The notes under the pieces were generated by a model, which saw only the letters and a list, made by a program, of their open reading frames with translations, did not search any database and had not been told where the DNA came from. From positions 1-13,989 of the forward strand of contig JALHLL010000072.1 of the NCBI GenBank assembly GCA_022844575.1: DNA of 13,989 nt. The letters run 5' to 3'. This document shows, piece by piece, positions 1-6,737 of this stretch; position 1 is the stretch's first letter, and each line of letters begins with the position of its first letter. The DNA comes from a bacterium (GTDB taxonomy: Bacteria > Bacteroidota > Ignavibacteria > Kapaibacteriales > UBA961). Both the position numbers and the translations under genes were made by a program.

Positions 1-441
1 ATAGGTTCAGAAGGTACTATTGCCGAATATCCAATCAGTTTCTTTGTGTCCGAAAGTGCTGAAGTTCCGATTTCAATACACACCCTCGTACTTAATGACG
101 ATAATTGCGCCGATATTACAAACTCAGGCGGAAAAGTAAGTTTAACTTCTTGTTTTGTAGGTGCTCCACGCTTAAAATTCGGATTTCCTATTGTACTTAA
201 TGTACCTGAGCTGTCTAAAGAAAAGACTATTAATGTCAATTACTCGACCGGTATAAACTCTTCATTGACGATTGAAATTTTTAATGCCCTCGGGCAGAAA
301 GTAGTTAGTTCGGTGAAGGAATATAGTTCAGATGGTGAGTTTTCAGCTCGCTTTGATATGAACCAATATCCCGTTGGTTTATATATCTGCAAACTTACCT
401 GCGGACCCTATATATTAACATCATGCACAATATTGCAGTAA
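1..441 (+). CDS. C-terminal part of a T9SS-type secreted surface protein (5' end outside window)
   Basis: The frame is open from the first base, so this is the last 146 residues of a longer protein; the GTG at 46 is only an internal codon. Residues 1 to about 51 look like the closing strands of a cohesin-like beta-sandwich and carry two cysteines (C36, C51) with 14 residues between them. Residues from about 66 to the end have the alternating beta pattern of a type A T9SS sorting domain: an 'IFNALGQKV' core strand, then 'YPVGLYICKLTCGPY'. The usual 'NP' at the start of such a domain is missing, so the assignment rests on the later part. The end resembles that of the next gene (both have GxYxxK and a 'GPY' motif), so the two may be related surface proteins. 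What the missing N-terminal part does cannot be told. Expected location is the cell surface or outside. Confidence 0.8.
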   Translation: MGSEGTIAEYPISFFVSESAEVPISIHTLVLNDDNCADITNSGGKVSLTSCFVGAPRLKFGFPIVLNVPELSKEKTINVNYSTGINSSLTIEIFNALGQKVVSSVKEYSSDGEFSARFDMNQYPVGLYICKLTCGPYILTSCTILQ

Positions 442-466
442 AAAATGTGACAATACATGTTGTGCA
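424..466. repeat. Inverted repeat spanning the stop codon of the first gene
   Basis: TGCACAA at 424-430 pairs with TTGTGCA at 460-466. Further in, TATTG at 431-435 pairs with CAATA at 451-455, leaving a 4-nt bulge (CATG, 456-459). That makes 12 pairs around a loop of about 15 nt. The stop codon (439-441) lies in the loop. No T-run follows on either strand, so it is not a classic intrinsic terminator. It could be a mRNA 3'-end structure or a protein-binding palindrome. Confidence 0.4.
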
Positions 467-489
467 GAGTTACTACATTAGTAATTTAG
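460..489 (+). promoter_or_regulatory. Candidate Bacteroidota-type promoter for the 586-4854 gene
   Basis: TTG at 460-462 is followed after 19 nt by TAATTTAG at 482-489. The known Bacteroidota housekeeping consensus is TTTG at -33 and TAnnTTTG at -7; here five of six fixed -7 positions match and the spacing is right. Transcription would start near 495, giving a leader of about 90 nt. AT-rich DNA produces such matches by chance and the -33 element overlaps the inverted repeat at 424-466, so this is tentative. Confidence 0.27.
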
Positions 490-501
490 CAGACTGTTTA
501 C

Positions 502-527
502 TATGGTAGGTGGCTCACGGTACCATA
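502..527 (+). repeat. Small hairpin in the presumed 5' leader of the 586-4854 gene
   Basis: TATGGTA at 502-508 pairs with TACCATA at 521-527. Inside, GTG at 510-512 can pair with CAC at 516-518, giving an interrupted stem. No T-run follows, so it does not look like a terminator. It lies between the candidate promoter and the start codon and could affect mRNA stability or translation, or be an operator-like palindrome. No riboswitch family was recognised. Confidence 0.3.
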
Positions 528-572
528 ACTTAACCCCTGACAAATAAATTTTATAATTATAACCATGTATTA

Positions 573-578
573 CGGAGT
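573..578 (+). promoter_or_regulatory. Ribosome binding site that decides the start at 586
   Basis: CGGAGT holds a GGAG core at 574-577, 8 nt before the ATG at 586. The upstream in-frame ATG at 565 has only AT-rich sequence before it, and this GGAG would then lie inside the coding region. This favours 586 as the true start. Confidence 0.6.
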
Positions 579-585
579 TATCTGT

Positions 586-3500
586 ATGAGAATCCTCTTT
601 CGATTTCTTTTTACCACTGTTGTCATTCTATGCGCTTCGCTTGGCTTAGGACAAAAAGCATTTGCCGGCGACAAAGTACCGACAGCAGAAGAAATATTAA
701 ACAATACGGCTCAGGGTAATGAGTTTTGGCTTTGCGTACCGGGTAATGATGACCCGCAACAACCAATAAATGCACTTGAATTTTATGTTGCTTCATCATA
801 CGATACAGAAGTAACGATAGAAGTACCGGGCTTCAGTTATAGCCGTAAAGAAAAACTGAAAGCATTGAGTGTCGTTACTTTTTCAACCCTAAACCAAACG
901 GCAAATTGGCAGTGGGAATTTTGGAAAAGCGAAGAGGTATTGAAATACGGTATCCGTATTTCTGCCCCACGCCCTATATCGGTATATGTACTTAATGGAA
1001 AGACCGTAACCTCCGATGGTTATCTTGCTATACCGACCAATGTATGGGGTACAAAGTATATTCATAATAGTTATTATGATTTTAATGAAGTTCGTCCGTG
1101 GAAATCGGGTTTTGTAATTATAGCAAAAGAAAAACAGACTAAGGTTAATATCTCACTGAAGGGTGTCGGTAAGAACATTGCAAAAACAGTAAAAGGTAGA
1201 AAAATCGGAACATCGTGGTCGGTAACGTTGGAGCCGGGAGATATTTATCCTGTAATGGGTGATGGAACAACAGCAGGAGGATTTGACTTAACGGGATCAC
1301 TTGTTACATCTGATAAACCCGTTGGTTTTATTTCCTTTCACCAGAGGGCGATTATCCCTTTTAATGCTCAGAACGGTAGAGATTATTGTATTGAGATGTT
1401 ACCGCCTGTTACATCATGGGGTAAAACTTTTTATACGGTAGAGTTTAAGCGAGATAATAAAGGTGATTTTTTTAGAATAGTTGCATCGAAGGATAATACG
1501 ACCGTTGAAATGTCGTATATGGATAAAAAGGAAGGAACGGTACTTGGTCGGAGGACAATCAAATTGGCAAAAGCCGGTGATTTTTGGGAAGATTATAATT
1601 TTTGGACAGGTACTGGTCAGACAGAAGGTATCAGAGGAGTTTCTGTTTGGAAAGCTGATAATCCGATACTGCTTTGTCAATATTCCTACTCTTCTAACTG
1701 GGATAGTGGAGCTGACTTTGACCCATTCATGATTGTGCTAACACCCATTGAGCAGTATTTAAAAGCAACTTTATTTCAAACACCTGCTAATAAATCGTTT
1801 AATAAGAACTTTTTTGGCATTATTGCCGAAGGCGATGACCCCGCAAAAGATCCTGATCAAAAGAAACTAAAATCAATTGTTTTTGATGGTGATACTCTTT
1901 ATAAAAAGTATCCGCAGATTCTGTTGAATAGAATACCCGGATCAAATTATTATTGGGGTCAACTAAATTTTGCCACCCCGGGTTATCATTTTATAGATTC
2001 AAAAACACGCTTCGGGGGCTATATATATGGGTTCAGCGAATTTGACTCATATGGCTGGCCTGCAGCAATGGCTTTTCGAAATACATCGGTTCACGATACT
2101 GTTCCTCCGCCTTTAAAATGGACAGAAGAGTGTGGCGATTATTTATTCGATGCAACGGAATTAGTAAAAGATCCACGAGTAGGTACACCTGCAGCTAATG
2201 GCAAAGATTCCTTACAAGAAGATACCGGAATTATTTTTATAGAATTGGATTCGGCAAAAAGTTATAATTACAAATTAGAGATTACCTCACCAAAGGAGCT
2301 AATCCGTGACCCGAAAGTAGAAAGAGCGAAGTTTAAGATAAGTGTTATTGATAAAACAAAAGATGCTTATGCTATCGTAATTGTTAATGATCAGGCAGAT
2401 AATTATTCCTATGATACAGTCTATTATTATGCTGATAAATTACGCATGGATCCGGAAGTTGCTCATTTCGGCAAGGTGAGATTAGGAAGAACCAAAGAAA
2501 TGGAAGTAAAGATTGTGAACGACGGAAAAGATTCTGTTAAAATCAAGAACATCATGCTTAAGAACAATAAAGAATTTATTATTGTGAAAGGCATGGTTCC
2601 ACCCGAAATTACAATTCCTGCCGGCGGTTCACACACTGTTACCATAGAATATAAACCTATAGAAGAAGGAAAAACGGATGAAGACCCCGATATTGATATA
2701 GACTCATTACTTGCGGAAACAGAATGTGCAAAATTCCGTTTTCCAGTCAAGGGTAGAGGAGTTAGACCATGTATTGTTGTCGAACCTGTGTGGGATGCAG
2801 GGGTTATTAGTGTCAATACTCAAACATGTAAGAAAGTAGGTACAAATCTCGGTATAAGAATTTTCAATAGGGGAACCGACACTTTAACTGTAACGGGTAT
2901 AAGCGGTGTACGTTTACCATTCAAAACAACTATTGTATTTCCTTTCAAGATTGCACCGGGTGCAGAGTACTTTGCTTCGACAATTTGCTTTGAACCGACG
3001 GAAAATAAAGCCGATAGTATTAACATTGTTCTCGAATCAGATTCTCAAGGTAGTGATTGTTCACCAAATTCATTATGGTTTGGTCGTGGTAAAACTCCGG
3101 GTCTACAAATCACTCCTTATGCTTGGGACATATATCGTATAAAAACTGTTCATAATGAGGGCGAAGTTTTTGTATTTAACGATGGCGAGGATGATGTTAC
3201 ACTTACGGGTATAGCATTAAAGGATCCTTCTATGCCTGAATTTGAAATTATTGATACTGACCAAGGGGTTGTCTCACCTAACAATCCTTATATCTTAAGA
3301 GCTCGTAAGGGAACACAAGTAAAAGTTAGAGTGCGTTTTACTCCATCAGATACAACTTCATTTACAAATTATGTAGTTGCCTCCTTCAAGGAACAAATTG
3401 CTGAGTCTATCGAAGGAAAACTTTCCGGCGGAGGAAAATTACCAGTTATCAGACCGACCGGATATATCTTCCCGGGTCAAACTAAAGTAGGCGAAGTCGC

Positions 3501-4854
3501 TGCTGCTAACGGTTTTGTTACCATTCGTAATAAATCAGGTAATTCCGACTTATTCATAGAGAGCGTAACCGAGAAAAACAATGAAGGAGATCTGGCTGAC
3601 TTTGCATGGGCGGCCGGCGCTGTAACGACGAATATTACAATCCCTCCTATCAGCTCTATTCAAATACCGGTAGTATTCACGCCAACAGCTGCAGGACGTC
3701 GGTATATTGCCGTAAACATCGTTTCTGATGCGGCTCCGGGGCCGGATGAAAATCCACGTGTTACTGACACAGTACATGTAGTGGGATATGGATGGGTGGA
3801 TGGATCGGGTGCGCCGATTCCGGAAATCGATCCGTTACCTTTTGGTATTCACATGTTATGCGATCAACCGGAAGGTGAAGTAAATATTCGTAATTCTTCA
3901 AATGCTACGGCACCGCTTATTATCGGAAACATTGTGTTTGACGGCGATTTGAACGGCTTTGATATTGATAAATCGGCTTTATTATATCCACTTACATTAC
4001 AAGTAGGTGGCAAATTATCTGTACCGGTTAAGTTTACACCTCATTTGGCTGTTCCGAGTCCGTATAAAGTAACGGTAATCGTGTTTGACCAAGATAACAA
4101 AGAGATTCTTCGTACAACAATTACGGGTGAAACCAAGATTGTGCCTACTAAATACGATGTTCGTGTGAACGGAAGCGAGACCGTTATGAGCGAAGCCGGC
4201 AATTTGCATAATGTATCAATACTTGCTTCAAGTACAAACTGGTCTGATGCCTCAGTCCGTAATCTTACATTAAAGCTCAACTATGATACACGCTTAATGG
4301 TAGTTCAGAATATAGCACCTTTACCGGGCTGGACTGTAGGGAACACAATTGAAACACCTACATCATTAACAATTCCACTCTCTACACCGATGAGTAATCC
4401 GGCTCTCAGTTCTGACGGATCGGTCGTTACCATTGAATATTTGCTCACATTAGCAGATTCATTACATTGGAAAGTGGCTTTAGAAGCCGATGTGATGGAA
4501 AGAAGCAAATGTGTTACAACCGAAACCACTCCGATGAGTTTCGGAATTACGGGTTGTTTTGCAAATGCAAGGGGTGTAGTAACCGGTATTGGACCTATGA
4601 ATTCGGAAATACCGAATCAGGTGATTTCTTCAGGTGATCTTATTGTTAATACATCAATCGGTTTAGATTCCAAAGTTACCTATGAGATTATGAATCTCTT
4701 AGGTGAAAGCATCGGAGTATATGGAGGCGAAAAACTAAAAGCCGGTGATTATACTATCACGATTCCAAGTCAAACGCTAAACGCAGGCACATATACATTA
4801 AAAGTGACGGCAGGGCCTTATGTTCAGATTTTGGACTTTGTTATTGCAAAATAA
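586..4854 (+). CDS. Large T9SS-secreted surface protein: IgGFc-binding-like N-terminus, about five ASH domains, cohesin-like and sorting domain
   Basis: I chose the ATG at 586 (1422 residues) over the in-frame ATG at 565 because of the GGAG 8 nt upstream and because it begins a clean Sec signal peptide: MR, a hydrophobic stretch, then 'KAFA|GDK' near residue 27. Residues about 38-498 resemble the IgGFc-binding N-terminal region seen in many FCB surface proteins: 'GNEFWLCVP' near the start, repeated 'KPVGFISFHQ'-like and 'NPILLCQYSYSS' strands, and a closing 'GGYIYGFSEFDSYGWPA'. Then come about five ASH/choice-of-anchor-D sandwiches (roughly 620-727, 730-837, 840-950, 952-1070, 1080-1185), recognisable by 'I.N.G.d.l.i..i' starts and 'v.FTP' strands. 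A cohesin-like domain (about 1190-1325) has cysteines at 1309 and 1324. The last 80 residues look like a T9SS sorting domain ending 'AGTYTLKVTAGPY', without the usual 'NP'. A role in surface adhesion or as an outer layer is likely, but the ligand is unknown; IgG binding should not be inferred from the family name. It is followed by a strong terminator. Confidence 0.88.
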   Translation: MRILFRFLFTTVVILCASLGLGQKAFAGDKVPTAEEILNNTAQGNEFWLCVPGNDDPQQPINALEFYVASSYDTEVTIEVPGFSYSRKEKLKALSVVTFSTLNQTANWQWEFWKSEEVLKYGIRISAPRPISVYVLNGKTVTSDGYLAIPTNVWGTKYIHNSYYDFNEVRPWKSGFVIIAKEKQTKVNISLKGVGKNIAKTVKGRKIGTSWSVTLEPGDIYPVMGDGTTAGGFDLTGSLVTSDKPVGFISFHQRAIIPFNAQNGRDYCIEMLPPVTSWGKTFYTVEFKRDNKGDFFRIVASKDNTTVEMSYMDKKEGTVLGRRTIKLAKAGDFWEDYNFWTGTGQTEGIRGVSVWKADNPILLCQYSYSSNWDSGADFDPFMIVLTPIEQYLKATLFQTPANKSFNKNFFGIIAEGDDPAKDPDQKKLKSIVFDGDTLYKKYPQILLNRIPGSNYYWGQLNFATPGYHFIDSKTRFGGYIYGFSEFDSYGWPAAMAFRNTSVHDTVPPPLKWTEECGDYLFDATELVKDPRVGTPAANGKDSLQEDTGIIFIELDSAKSYNYKLEITSPKELIRDPKVERAKFKISVIDKTKDAYAIVIVNDQADNYSYDTVYYYADKLRMDPEVAHFGKVRLGRTKEMEVKIVNDGKDSVKIKNIMLKNNKEFIIVKGMVPPEITIPAGGSHTVTIEYKPIEEGKTDEDPDIDIDSLLAETECAKFRFPVKGRGVRPCIVVEPVWDAGVISVNTQTCKKVGTNLGIRIFNRGTDTLTVTGISGVRLPFKTTIVFPFKIAPGAEYFASTICFEPTENKADSINIVLESDSQGSDCSPNSLWFGRGKTPGLQITPYAWDIYRIKTVHNEGEVFVFNDGEDDVTLTGIALKDPSMPEFEIIDTDQGVVSPNNPYILRARKGTQVKVRVRFTPSDTTSFTNYVVASFKEQIAESIEGKLSGGGKLPVIRPTGYIFPGQTKVGEVAAANGFVTIRNKSGNSDLFIESVTEKNNEGDLADFAWAAGAVTTNITIPPISSIQIPVVFTPTAAGRRYIAVNIVSDAAPGPDENPRVTDTVHVVGYGWVDGSGAPIPEIDPLPFGIHMLCDQPEGEVNIRNSSNATAPLIIGNIVFDGDLNGFDIDKSALLYPLTLQVGGKLSVPVKFTPHLAVPSPYKVTVIVFDQDNKEILRTTITGETKIVPTKYDVRVNGSETVMSEAGNLHNVSILASSTNWSDASVRNLTLKLNYDTRLMVVQNIAPLPGWTVGNTIETPTSLTIPLSTPMSNPALSSDGSVVTIEYLLTLADSLHWKVALEADVMERSKCVTTETTPMSFGITGCFANARGVVTGIGPMNSEIPNQVISSGDLIVNTSIGLDSKVTYEIMNLLGESIGVYGGEKLKAGDYTITIPSQTLNAGTYTLKVTAGPYVQILDFVIAK

Positions 4855-4870
4855 AGTTCCATGAACTTAC

Positions 4871-4914
4871 AAAAAGAAACCCCCTTGTAGTTTTACAAGG
4901 GGGTTTCTTTTTTT
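4871..4914. terminator. Bidirectional intrinsic terminator between convergent genes
   Basis: Positions 4871-4889 pair perfectly with 4894-4912, a 19-bp stem around a 4-nt GTTT loop. The centre of the stem is five G-C pairs (CCCCC 4880-4884 with GGGGG 4899-4903). On the plus strand the stem runs into T's up to 4914, and on the minus strand the A's at 4871-4875 give a T-run. It therefore fits as the end of both the plus-strand gene stopping at 4854 and pccB stopping at 4935. Confidence 0.93.
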
Positions 4915-4934
4915 ATAGTAAAATCGGAATTTCT

Positions 4935-6479
4935 CTACAAAGGAATATTACCATGTTTTTTCCATGGATTTGTGTCCTTTTTTGTTTCCAACAATCGTAA
5001 CGCACGAATCAGTCTCCTTCGTGTTTCATTCGGTAAAATCACATCATCGATATATCCGCGTTCTGCAGCTTCATACGGGTTAGCAAATTGTTCATTATAA
5101 TCAGCTTCCAATTCCGCTGCCCTTTTTGTACTCTCTTCTGCCGAATCAATGTCTTTACGGAATAAAATCTCCACTGCACCTTTTGCGCCCATAACGGCGA
5201 TTTCGGCTGTTACCCATGCAACATTAAAATCACCGCGAATATGTTTTGAATTCATTACATCATAAGCCCCGCCATATGCTTTGCGTGTTATTACGGTAAC
5301 TTTCGGCACCGTCGCCTCACAAAAAGCATAAAGCAATTTCGCACCACTACGAATAATTCCTCTCCATTCCTGATCCGTGCCCGGCAAAAAACCCGGAACA
5401 TCTTCAAAAACAACCAAAGGAATATTAAAGGCATCGCAAAAACGAACAAAACGCGCTCCTTTTATACTGCTGTTTATGTCCAAAACACCTGCCATCGAAG
5501 CCGGTTGATTGGCTACAATTCCAACTGGCATACCATCAAGTGTTGCAAACCCTACAACAATATTCGTTGCATAATCTGCATGAACTTCAAAAAAGTCACC
5601 CTCATCCACAACCTCGGTAATTACATCTTTAATATCATATGGTTGATTGGGGTTCGCAGGTATAATGGAATCCAAGCGCGTACACAATCTATCTTTTGTA
5701 TCGGAAGTCGGTATTTTGGGTAAAGCGGAACGATTGCTCGAGGGTATAAAATCAACCAAGCGGCGCACCATTTGCAAACATTCAATCTCATTTTCGGCTG
5801 CAAAATGCGATACGCCCGATTTGGACGAATGTGTTTCCGCTCCGCCCAATTCTTCGAATGTTACTTCCTCATGTGTTACCGTTTTTACAACATTCGGGCC
5901 CGTAACAAACATATAAGAACTGTTCTTTACCATAAATACAAAGTCGGTAATTGCCGGTGAATACACCGCACCACCGGCGCAGGGACCGAGAATAACGGAG
6001 ATTTGGGGAATAACACCACTTGCCATAGTATTACGGAGAAAAATATCGGCATATCCACCCAATGAAACCACACCCTCCTGAATTCTTGCTCCTCCCGAAT
6101 CATTCAACCCGATGACAGGTGCGCCTATTTTCATAGCCAAATCCATAACCTTACATATTTTTTCGGCATGTACCTCCGAAAGTGAACCACCAAATACAGT
6201 AAAGTCCTGCGAGAATACACATACTGTTTTTCCGTTAATCGTACCCGTACCCGTAACAACTCCATCGCCAAGAGGGCGGTTTTTTTCCAAACCAAATTTA
6301 TTGGAACGATGACGAGCGAACATATCAAGTTCCTCAAAACTACCTTCATCAAGCAGTAAATTCAATCGTTCACGTGCAGTAAGTTTTCCTTTTCTATGCT
6401 GATCGGCAATACGTTTTTCACCGCCTCCCAACATTGCTTCCTTACGAAGTCGTTCCAATTGCTCAACACGATTTACCAT
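4935..6479 (-). CDS. pccB: Acyl-CoA carboxylase beta (carboxyltransferase) subunit, propionyl-CoA type
   Basis: This is the biotin-dependent carboxyltransferase subunit that moves CO2 from carboxybiotin to an acyl-CoA, most likely propionyl-CoA to give methylmalonyl-CoA, in the cytoplasm. With the ATG at 6479 it has 514 residues, the usual family length. The frame extends to a TTG at 6512, but those 11 extra codons do not look like the family. Visible motifs: 'GGGEKRIADQH' (18-28), 'TARERLNLLLDEGSF' (34-48), 'SGGARIQEG' (128-136), 'GPCAGGAVYSPA' (165-176), 'ELGGAETHSSKSGVSHF' (210-226), 'FEDVPGFLPGT' (358-368) and 'RKAYGGAYDVM' (399-409). Asp407 in the last matches the residue linked to propionyl- rather than acetyl-CoA preference in Streptomyces PccB. 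The stretch 'EWRGIIRSGAK' differs slightly from the usual 'EYGGIIRHGAK'. The biotin carboxylase partner is not in the window. A methylmalonyl-CoA decarboxylase alpha subunit is a close homologue and cannot be fully excluded. It lies downstream of the surface-protein operon but behind that operon's likely terminator. Confidence 0.95.
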   Translation of the reverse strand: MVNRVEQLERLRKEAMLGGGEKRIADQHRKGKLTARERLNLLLDEGSFEELDMFARHRSNKFGLEKNRPLGDGVVTGTGTINGKTVCVFSQDFTVFGGSLSEVHAEKICKVMDLAMKIGAPVIGLNDSGGARIQEGVVSLGGYADIFLRNTMASGVIPQISVILGPCAGGAVYSPAITDFVFMVKNSSYMFVTGPNVVKTVTHEEVTFEELGGAETHSSKSGVSHFAAENEIECLQMVRRLVDFIPSSNRSALPKIPTSDTKDRLCTRLDSIIPANPNQPYDIKDVITEVVDEGDFFEVHADYATNIVVGFATLDGMPVGIVANQPASMAGVLDINSSIKGARFVRFCDAFNIPLVVFEDVPGFLPGTDQEWRGIIRSGAKLLYAFCEATVPKVTVITRKAYGGAYDVMNSKHIRGDFNVAWVTAEIAVMGAKGAVEILFRKDIDSAEESTKRAAELEADYNEQFANPYEAAERGYIDDVILPNETRRRLIRALRLLETKKDTNPWKKHGNIPL

Positions 6480-6509
6480 AATTATCTGATTTTTTGTAAA
6501 ATGTATATG

Positions 6510-6536
6510 CAAAAATACGAGACGAAGGGCGGCAAA
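6510..6536 (-). promoter_or_regulatory. Candidate Bacteroidota-type promoter of pccB
   Basis: On the minus strand TATTTTTG (6517-6510) matches the -7 consensus TAnnTTTG at every fixed position. A TTTG (6536-6533) lies upstream with a 15-nt gap, shorter than the usual 19 or so, so the -33 element is weak. Transcription would begin near 6503, about 25 nt before the ATG at 6479. This would also exclude the TTG at 6512 as a start. Confidence 0.35.
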
Positions 6537-6573
6537 GCGTATATGTTTCGTTTACGTTGTATTTTGCTCTATT

Positions 6574-6633
6574 ATTCTGAGCGTAACGAAGAAACCGAAC
6601 ACAAGATAAACTCTTCACTTCGTTCAGAATGAC
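6574..6633. repeat. Imperfect inverted repeat of a dispersed intergenic type (ATTCTGAnCG...GAAGA arms)
   Basis: The left arm at 6574-6593 begins ATTCTGAGCG and the right arm at 6611-6630, read on the other strand, begins ATTCTGAACG; both continue to GAAGA, with about 15 of 20 bases equal. The arms are 17 nt apart. From experience, sequences of the form TCATTCTGAnCGnAGnGAAGA occur as short dispersed intergenic repeats in many genomes, so further copies are expected elsewhere in this one. It codes for nothing visible. Confidence 0.5.
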
Positions 6634-6647
6634 AGTATTATTTCTAT

Positions 6648-6680
6648 AAAAAACTAAGTCTCTCCTTGGGGGAGATTTAG
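6648..6680 (-). terminator. Likely intrinsic terminator of the surface-protein operon
   Basis: Read on the minus strand, CTAA (6680-6677) pairs with TTAG (6657-6654) and TCTCC (6675-6671) pairs with GGAGA (6665-6661) around the loop CCCAA. A small internal loop separates the two stems. Six T's (6653-6648) follow directly. It lies 58 nt past the stop codon of the OmpA gene and before pccB, so it would separate the two transcripts. The hairpin arms also resemble a common intergenic repeat type. Confidence 0.55.
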
Positions 6681-6737
6681 AGGGGCGAGCGGGCTAACGG
6701 ACACCCTGTCAGTATCGTATGGTGTGTGTATTTCTCC

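Noticed and set aside
502..527. Hairpin as an intrinsic terminator of the first gene
   Set aside because: The stem is short and interrupted, and no T-run follows it on either strand.
2463..2816. A 117-codon open frame on the minus strand
   Set aside because: Antisense to an ASH domain of the 1422-residue protein; its composition is that expected from the complementary strand of a beta-rich gene.
6396..6632. A 78-codon plus-strand frame across the pccB start and the intergenic repeat
   Set aside because: Nearly half overlaps pccB in antisense and the rest is repeat-like intergenic DNA; no ribosome binding site or family similarity.
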